Of a stretch of DNA of 64,000 nt, positions 58,077 to 64,000 are shown piece by piece (within the stretch, counting starts at the first letter, position 1; every line of letters starts with the position of its first letter). This stretch comes from Elephas maximus indicus. Its lineage: Eukaryota; Chordata; Mammalia; Proboscidea; Elephantidae. The stretch spans positions 29,504,001-29,568,000 of the forward strand of contig NC_064841.1 of NCBI RefSeq assembly GCF_024166365.1, written 5' to 3'. A model generated the notes under the pieces. The model made no database searches. It was not told the origin of the DNA and saw only the letters and a list, made by a program, of their open reading frames with translations. The position numbers and the translations under genes were made by a program.

Positions 58077-58618
58077 TGTGGTAGGCACAATAATGGCCCA
58101 TCCAAATATGACTGTGGCCTAGTCCCCAGAACTTATGAATATGTTATCTTACATGGAAAACAATGGTTTTGCAGATATGATGAAAGTTATGGAACTTGAG
58201 ATGAGAAGGTTATGCAAGATTATCTGGGTGGACTCAATATAATCACATGAGTCCTAAAAGGGGAATCTTTCCATGCTAAAGTTGGGTTACAGAGATGTGA
58301 TGTGAGAAGACTACACTGGTCCATTGCTGGTTAGGAAGACAGAGAAAGGGTGCCACTAGTCAAAGAATGTGGCAGCTTCTAGTGCTGGGAATGGCCCTCA
58401 GTTTACAGCCAGGAAGAGAATGGGGATCTTGTCCTAAAACCACAGGGAACTGAATTCCACTATCAACCCAAATTTTCCTGTAGAGGCTCCAGAACGGAAC
58501 ACAGCCTGCTGACACCTTGATTTTAGTCCAGGCTTCTGGCCTGCAGAACTGTAGGATAATAAATTTGAGTTGTTTAACCACTAAGTTTGTGGTCATTTGT
58601 TATGGTAGCAATAGAAGA
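58077..58618 (+). mobile_element. MLT1-like solo LTR (ERVL-MaLR)
   Basis: The left part has CCTAGTCCCCAGAACTTATG and AATATGTTATCTTACATGG. The right part has GACACCTTGATTTTAGTCCA, then GCAGAACTGTAGGATAATAA and TTTGTTATGGTAGCAATAGA. These are landmarks of the MLT1 group of ancient mammalian LTRs. No internal viral genes are present. Confidence 0.75.
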
Positions 58619-59194
58619 CTAATAATTCATATAAAGCATTGGACAAGTTGCCTTGCATATAGTAAGCATAAATATTCAGTATTAAACCTTAAAGCTGTGT
58701 TTTCACTGCACCTAAAGTCAGGTTGTCCACATTAAAGAATTGAGGGAGGAGGGGTAGCTGGTGAGGATTGTGGGGGAAGTGGGTTAAATCACTTTCTAGG
58801 CACCCCTTGGTTCCCTCACTGCTAAAAGGGTTACTACCTACAAATAGGATAGAATTCTGTGTCCTTGGGAACAGCTTCAGGGGAAAAAGATATGAGGAGA
58901 AACCACTAACCAAGTGAATAGAACCTTATCTTGACTTTGGCTGTCTCATCCAATGAGTTTTAGAAGTCTAGTTATATTCAAAATCTCTGGTATACCAGAG
59001 ACCACACAGTGCATGTGTGTGTTTGTATAATATATGTTTTTGAGTAGTATAATATGTACCATATCATCATATCTTTTGGGCCAGCCCTGAAGTCCTTTGT
59101 TTCAGGGAAGGAAGTTGCTGAGAGGGAAGTCTACAATAGGCACCACCTGTACTTACTTCTGAATTAATGGGAAGAGAAGGAGCTTTGTAAACCT

Positions 59195-59320
59195 ACAGAT
59201 TCCCAATCCCCACCCCAGAGATTCCAGTCTGTTGTAGGTCTGGGGTGAGGCCCTAGAATCTGCATGTGGAACACGCTCGTCAAGGAGAATCCGGTTTTAG
59301 AGCCGCTAGCCTAAATCACT
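59195..59320 (+). repeat. MER5A-like hAT transposon remnant
   Basis: CCCCACCCCAGAGATTCCAG then GGTGAGGCCCTAGAATCTGC, the inner part of a MER5A-type element. Confidence 0.55.
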
Positions 59321-59599
59321 TCAAGGGCTCTTTCAGGGTGGTTCTGTGAAAATACTTTGATGATGATGACGCTGTGAACTTTCCAACCTCCAGCATGACT
59401 GGGGAGTAAGGGGTCCGTGTTAATCAGTTATTCTTCATGCTGGAGTAGGGGAAATTACAGTCATCCCCCAGTTACAGAATAACTATAGATCCTACAGGTG
59501 AAGTGGCTCAGGTCAGATACCTATTAAGTAAGAGTGGGAACTGGAATCTATGTTGATATGACCCATTCATTCATTCAACAGAGTGCCCACTATATCTCA

Positions 59600-60000
59600 T
59601 GTTCTTTATTTAAAATTTTAGGTACATATTAGATTTTAGTATACATGAAATGTTTTCCTTATAAAATGTCTAATAATATAAAGAAAAGAAAAAAAAAGAA
59701 TACACCTCCATCCTCCTTCTCTAATCTCACACTTCTCCCCAAAGGACATCATCTTGTTATTTGTTCTTCAAGAAAATTTCCTATGAATTGTACACATACA
59801 TGCACAAATCAAAGAATACTCATGTTTAAGCCTTTTTTAGAAAAAATGTTAATGAGATTATACAACTTCCTTTGCCACTTAATAAATCAGTATGCAACAA
59901 TCACCTTATTATTTTTAACAGCTGCATAGTATTCTATACCCTGGTGTATCTGAATCTATTTGAGCATTTTCCTCTAGGTACTAAAATTTTAGTTGCAAAC
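59600..60000 (-). repeat. Possible old L1 3' remnant, antisense
   Basis: AACAGCTGCATAGTATTCTA and GGTGTATCTGAATCTATTTG resemble reversed L1 3' sequence. Strongly diverged. Confidence 0.4.
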
Positions 60001-60225
60001 CCAGAAGAGTACAGTCACATGACTATCGATGTGGATCATGATAATGGCTGGGTGATGCCTGTTGTATGAGTGCTGAGGCACTTTGTACCATGGCAGTGTC
60101 CAGGAGAGCTTTCCTGTCTCTTTGTTACTGGGTCTCATTTGACTTCTTTCAATGATACGAATGACTGTTCTTATGTTGACAGTTTACTTTCATCAGCAGC
60201 AATTCTAGTTCTTTGTCCTGATTTT

Positions 60226-60396
60226 GGAAACCCTGGTGGTATAGTGGTTAAGAGCTACGGCTGCTAAGCAAAAGGTCAGCGGTTTGAATCCACCAGGCGC
60301 TCCTTGGAAACTCTATGGGGCAGTTCTACTCTGTCCTATAGGGTTGCTGTGAGTCAGAATAGACTTGACGGCACTGGGTTTGGTTTTTTTGGTTTA
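60226..60396 (+). mobile_element. AfroSINE-type SINE, close to consensus
   Basis: GGAAACCCTGGTGGTATAGT, then GAATCCACCAGGCGCTCCTT, tail AGACTTGACGGCACTGGGTT and TTTGGTTTTTTTGG end. One of the least diverged copies in the window. Confidence 0.97.
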
Positions 60397-60666
60397 TATA
60401 TATACGCAGACACACACACTCATGCAAAGGATATTTGGTTCCTCCCCTGGAACAAGCTGTCCAAAACATCTTTCAGCTTTAGCAGGGTAGGGAAAAGAAG
60501 GAATGGCTCTCGCATTCTCATATGAACGCCTGCTGGGAACACGGGGCATACTGTCAATGAGTAGCAAGAGGAAAGAACTAGCCTGTTCAACCAGCTGTAG
60601 ATGGCCAGGATGATGGGTAACTGAAATCGCCTGAGTGTTTTCCTGCCTGTGTATCGTTCTCCACAG

Positions 60667-60759
60667 GTCACCGGGACTTTGGTTTTTACTGTTATCACTG
60701 CTGTGCTGGGCTCCTTCCAGTATGGATATGACATTGGCGTGATCAATGCACCTCAACAG
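60667..60759 (+). CDS. SLC2A2: SLC2A2 coding exon 2 (first membrane helix)
   Basis: 93 bases after the acceptor CTCCACAG read [18 protein letters not shown] then [13 protein letters not shown], 31 codons in phase 0 at both ends. This is the first transmembrane helix of GLUT2 and the start of the first outer loop. GLUT family members have a G-x-x-x-G-Y-(D/N)-x-G-V-I-N-A-P signature here. The human protein, as I recall it, has Phe where this one has Tyr in FQYGYD. The donor reads CAG|GCAAGT, that is GC instead of GT. The nearest GT, four bases downstream, would break the frame. Confidence 0.96.
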
Positions 60760-61740
60760 GCAAGTGGAACATGTTCAAGGTCTCTTTTTGGCAATCTCTG
60801 TCAGTGACAGAGAGCTATCACGTGTTCCTGGTACATGGAGATAGAGTGTGGCCACGTGAAGACGCCAAGTAATCCTGGCCTCTGTCAGGTACAGTGTGCA
60901 TGTCTGCAAAGCTGATAAACTTGGCCTTGACTCCTCAGTCAGCAACCCTCGCAGGAAAAAAAAAAAGGGTCATAAATGATTCTTGATTGCTGACTCTGCA
61001 GTTCACTGAGCTCACAGGAAAATCCAGCCAGAACACCACGTGCCCAATCATGTTAAAAAAAAAGAAAAAAAAAAAGCTTATTCCAGCATTTATGCAGAGC
61101 TCCCAAGAATACATGGATAAAAACTCCAGGTAATAAGAAAAAACTATAGAAAGATATATTCACTCAGTGCGCAAACATTTAGGGAGCACCGACTTACTGT
61201 GTATCAGGCATTTTAATGTATGCTCTTTCTAATTGAGTCAACCCAACAACCTTATTTTCCCGATTTCCAGCTAGATTAAAACCTTTAGGAGACCTAAGCG
61301 CTAAAAAAAAAACAGAGTTCTTCACCCCATTTATGTCTCCTACAGTTAACTTAAAGTAAAACAAAACTTTAAAATAATAGTCAAGGAGTCCAACAAAGTT
61401 TTGACTTTCTCCGTGATAACTATTCAAATGTTCTTGTTCTGTTTTGTTTTAATATCAAATAATTTCTAAAAATTTCTCATTTATTTTGTGCATCCCTAAT
61501 CTTGTGTCTAATGAATAGACAGAAGAGAAATATGATTTTTCAGTAGCTCCTACAGTCTCTAGCCAAGAGGGAACCAGAAATCCATTCCCCTCTGCGGTAA
61601 CTCAGACTATCAAAGTGTTGAGGGCAGGATTGGTATCTTGTCCTTCTATCACCAGTGCTAAGCACAATGATTGGCACACAGAAAGTACTCTGATGAATGA
61701 ATGAGAGTAGAAGCATTTGTTGGGTGTCTCCTAATATCCA

Positions 61741-61902
61741 AAAACCCAAACCCAGCGCCATCGAGTTGATTCCGACTCATAGCGACCCTATAGGACAGAG
61801 TTGAACTGCCCCATAGAGCTTCCAAGGAGCGCCTGGTGGATTTGAACTGCTAACCCTTTGGTTCCCAGCCGCAGCACTTAACTACTAGGCAACCAGGGTT
61901 TC
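61741..61902 (-). mobile_element. AfroSINE-type SINE, close to consensus
   Basis: Reversed: AGCGCCATCGAGTTGATTCC at the left, CTAGGCAACCAGGGTTTCTT at the right. Confidence 0.96.
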
Positions 61903-62773
61903 TTGCCTCCTAACGTATTCATCATTATTCCACCTTACATTAGACCCCAAGGAAGATTTAAGATCCTGCATGGTGTGGATGTGTGCAATGTACATTGGCC
62001 ACTGTCCGTCACCTGAAAAAGGTTACTCCTGGGGCCAAAAGATGTGCTCCTATTAAGTGCCACACATCATCCCAAGTGCTGCAGGCCTTGCCGTGGCTGA
62101 AAGGTCTAGGGAATATTTCTTGGGGTCAGGAAACCTGGGTCTTTTTTCTGTGGGTGGTAACAAATATTGGCCACATTAGCTAGCAGGCTGCCTGAAATTT
62201 GGTTCAACTTCACCATCCCCTGGAATTGGTACAGCCCCTTCTCTTTTTCTTTTCCCACCCTTAGTTAAACCATCCTCACCAATCTTAGAGGGAAACTTAG
62301 ACTAAAGTCTCCCATCCTTCAATCTAAGTCCCAGAGCTAGAGCTGGAAACAGGGATCCCCTCGCTGGCATCCATGGGTGCCCTCTTGTTAAACCCTCCTT
62401 TTCTACTGTGTTTAAAAGCCTACTTAAACACCTACTTAAAACCTACTTAAACACAATAATGTCATTCAATCCCATTTTTTTGTTAACATTTAGAATTATT
62501 TAAAGATATTTAAAAATAACACTTTTTATTATAGAAAAATAACACATACCAATTGCAAAAACTGTAAAAAATCAACCATAATACTCTCACATACAGAAAA
62601 CTGCTGAGAACATTCAGGATATTTCCTTCCAGCTTTTTTTCTAGGCAAGTTATCTATATAGGGTCACCTTTTAATGAGGCAAATGTCTTGATCAGACTTC
62701 TTTTATCATAAAAATATGTCAATTCTCTCCCTCACTCACCTGACTTTAACACATAGGACTTTGCACCTAACTA

Positions 62774-62906
62774 GAAGCGCTACGGCTGCTAACCAAAGGG
62801 TCAGCAGTTTGAATCCACCAGGTGCTCCTTGGAAACTCTATGGGGCAGTTCCACTCTGTCCTGTAGGGTCACTATGAGTTGGAATCAACTCGACAGCACA
62901 GGGTAA
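62774..62906 (+). mobile_element. AfroSINE-type SINE, 5'-truncated
   Basis: Starts at GAAGCGCTACGGCTGCTAAC and ends ATCAACTCGACAGCACAGGG. Confidence 0.95.
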
Positions 62907-63941
62907 AACAGCTGCCTTCTAGGTATTTGTTGGAGAGTAACATCACAGCTCACTACCACTGATCAGTGATCAAATCATCGAGAGGAATTCCATGGGAGTA
63001 AGATGTCCCAAAGGATGCGCCTTTACCCAGTTGGTAAGATGGGTATGATGCATGCACTTTGGTATGATGCATGCCTCTACTGCAGCACAGTGTAAAATAC
63101 GACCCTCTCAAATACAGCTTTGAACATTGCTCAGCTTATTGCACACTGAACTCTCTGAAGACCAATAGGAGAAACTTCTTTTAGGTCCCAGTACCTTCTC
63201 AGGGGCCACTGAATTATTTTTATCTTTGCAGTTCATCAATCATATATCTGATTGTTTTCCCCTCTTTGCACTGGCTGCTAGGAAGCTCAATGCTAAACTT
63301 GTAGCTCACTTCTAGCAAGGATACAGCACCCAGTGTTTGTATTTTTTATACTAACTTTATTCTTGGCCTCATCTTATCTTTCCCAATCTGTTTTCTTACA
63401 TCAATTTTTATGACTCTATTGAAATATTTACATAAGCAATTGAAATCCTGTTGTGCAAATGGCACATTGGCATGAAAATGGGTCTTTTCAGAGGGCAGAC
63501 TATTTTCAACTTGAATAGTTGCCAACATTTAAAAAATTGAGAATTTTACATAAAAATCCAGATTTCTGGCCTTCATTAAAAAATTAAAAAATCATGCAAT
63601 ACTAGCCTCACATTTGCAGTTGCCTCTTCAGTTGGGGCAAATGCTCTTCTGCTCCATAATCCCAACCAGTCTTTATTATATCCCCAATCATAGAGGATGG
63701 GTTTCAGTCTTCCGTTCATCAAGGTACTTGCATCCTTCACTAATTTGTTCCTGCCTGGCTCCTGTTGGCAATGGAATTTGTGATCACTGTTTTATAGGAT
63801 ACGGTCAGCCGTAAATAAATCTATCCATGTTTGTATGTGTCACTCATATTTGGGATGATTCTGTTTTAAAAGGAAACCAAAAACACTATTTTAGAATGCT
63901 TGAAATAACTGGAGTTATTTTCCTTTATTTTATTTCCTCAG

Positions 63942-64000
63942 ATTATAGTTGCCCATTATAGACACGTGCTGGACATTCCACTGGATGACCGAAAGGCTAT
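63942..64000 (+). CDS. SLC2A2: SLC2A2 coding exon 3 (start; cut by window end)
   Basis: After the acceptor TTTCCTCAG the frame reads IIVAHYRHVLDIPLDDRKA and is cut by the window end. This is the start of the large first extracellular loop of GLUT2, just after the first membrane helix. The HYRHVL...PLDDRKA core is characteristic of mammalian GLUT2 and is absent from GLUT1, 3 and 4. The phase-0 join with exon 2 is exact. Confidence 0.95.
   Translation, partial: MIVAHYRHVLDIPLDDRKA

Larger units (their letters stand above)
53704..60666 (+). other. SLC2A2: SLC2A2 intron 1
   Basis: A 6.96-kb intron from GTAAAG to CTCCACAG. It contains seven SINE insertions or fragments, MIR pieces, a complete MLT1-like LTR and a MER5A-like remnant. 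56540-57960 shows nothing that I can assign. 59600-60000 resembles old L1 3' sequence. Confidence 0.9.
60760..63941 (+). other. SLC2A2: SLC2A2 intron 2, GC-AG type
   Basis: 3.18 kb from GCAAGT to TTCCTCAG. Two SINEs lie inside. The rest (60760-61740, 61903-62773, 62907-63941) shows no repeat that I can assign confidently; an A-rich patch is at 61055-61076. Confidence 0.85.

Noticed and set aside
58077..58618. Possible intact endogenous retrovirus
   Set aside because: Only an LTR-like segment is present, with no internal gene region on either side. It is an old solo LTR.
60226..60300. tRNA-like sequence
   Set aside because: It is the tRNA-derived head of a SINE. It is repeated more than 30 times in the window and is not a functional tRNA gene.

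Overview
The window is nuclear DNA of a placental mammal, almost certainly an afrotherian and most likely an elephant. Two things show this. The single-copy parts contain the last four coding exons of a TNIK-type kinase gene followed, on the same strand, by the first three coding exons of SLC2A2 (GLUT2); TNIK and SLC2A2 are neighbours in the same order in human 3q26. The repeats are dominated by a tRNA-headed SINE of the AfroSINE type (more than 30 copies) and by RTE/BovB-like LINEs. Both are hallmarks of Afrotheria. The genus is an inference.

Layout. 1-6877: end of TNIK, encoding the C-terminal part of the citron-homology (CNH) domain in four exons, with MIR and SINE debris in the introns. 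6878 to about 11.4 kb: repeat-poor sequence with several AATAAA signals, read as the long TNIK 3'UTR. About 11.5-53.3 kb: intergenic and almost entirely repeats. This holds an ancient L2 (12.66-14.62 kb) and one full-length antisense L1 (18372-31587). The L1 was later split by two RTE elements and several SINEs. Further RTE copies lie at 34.3-35.7, 43.2-44.6 and 47.2-48.4 kb, a hAT-like DNA transposon containing a pogo/Tigger-like element at 37.27-38.23 kb, and antisense L2 at 48.7-51.1 kb. 51.5-52.5 kb is a CpG-rich block with a 19-bp minisatellite. 53.4-64.0 kb: SLC2A2 exon 1 (start codon at 53689), exon 2 (60667-60759, with a GC splice donor) and the start of exon 3 (63942 onward, cut by the window end).

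How the genes work. TNIK is a germinal-centre-family kinase acting in Wnt and JNK signalling and on the cytoskeleton. SLC2A2 is the low-affinity glucose transporter of liver, beta cell, gut and kidney. They are neighbours but share no known pathway. No operon-like, viral, CRISPR or novel coding system was found. The points of most interest are the GC-AG intron in SLC2A2, the CpG-rich block upstream of it, the layered record of transposon insertions with readable target-site duplications, and an inverted SINE pair inside SLC2A2 intron 1.
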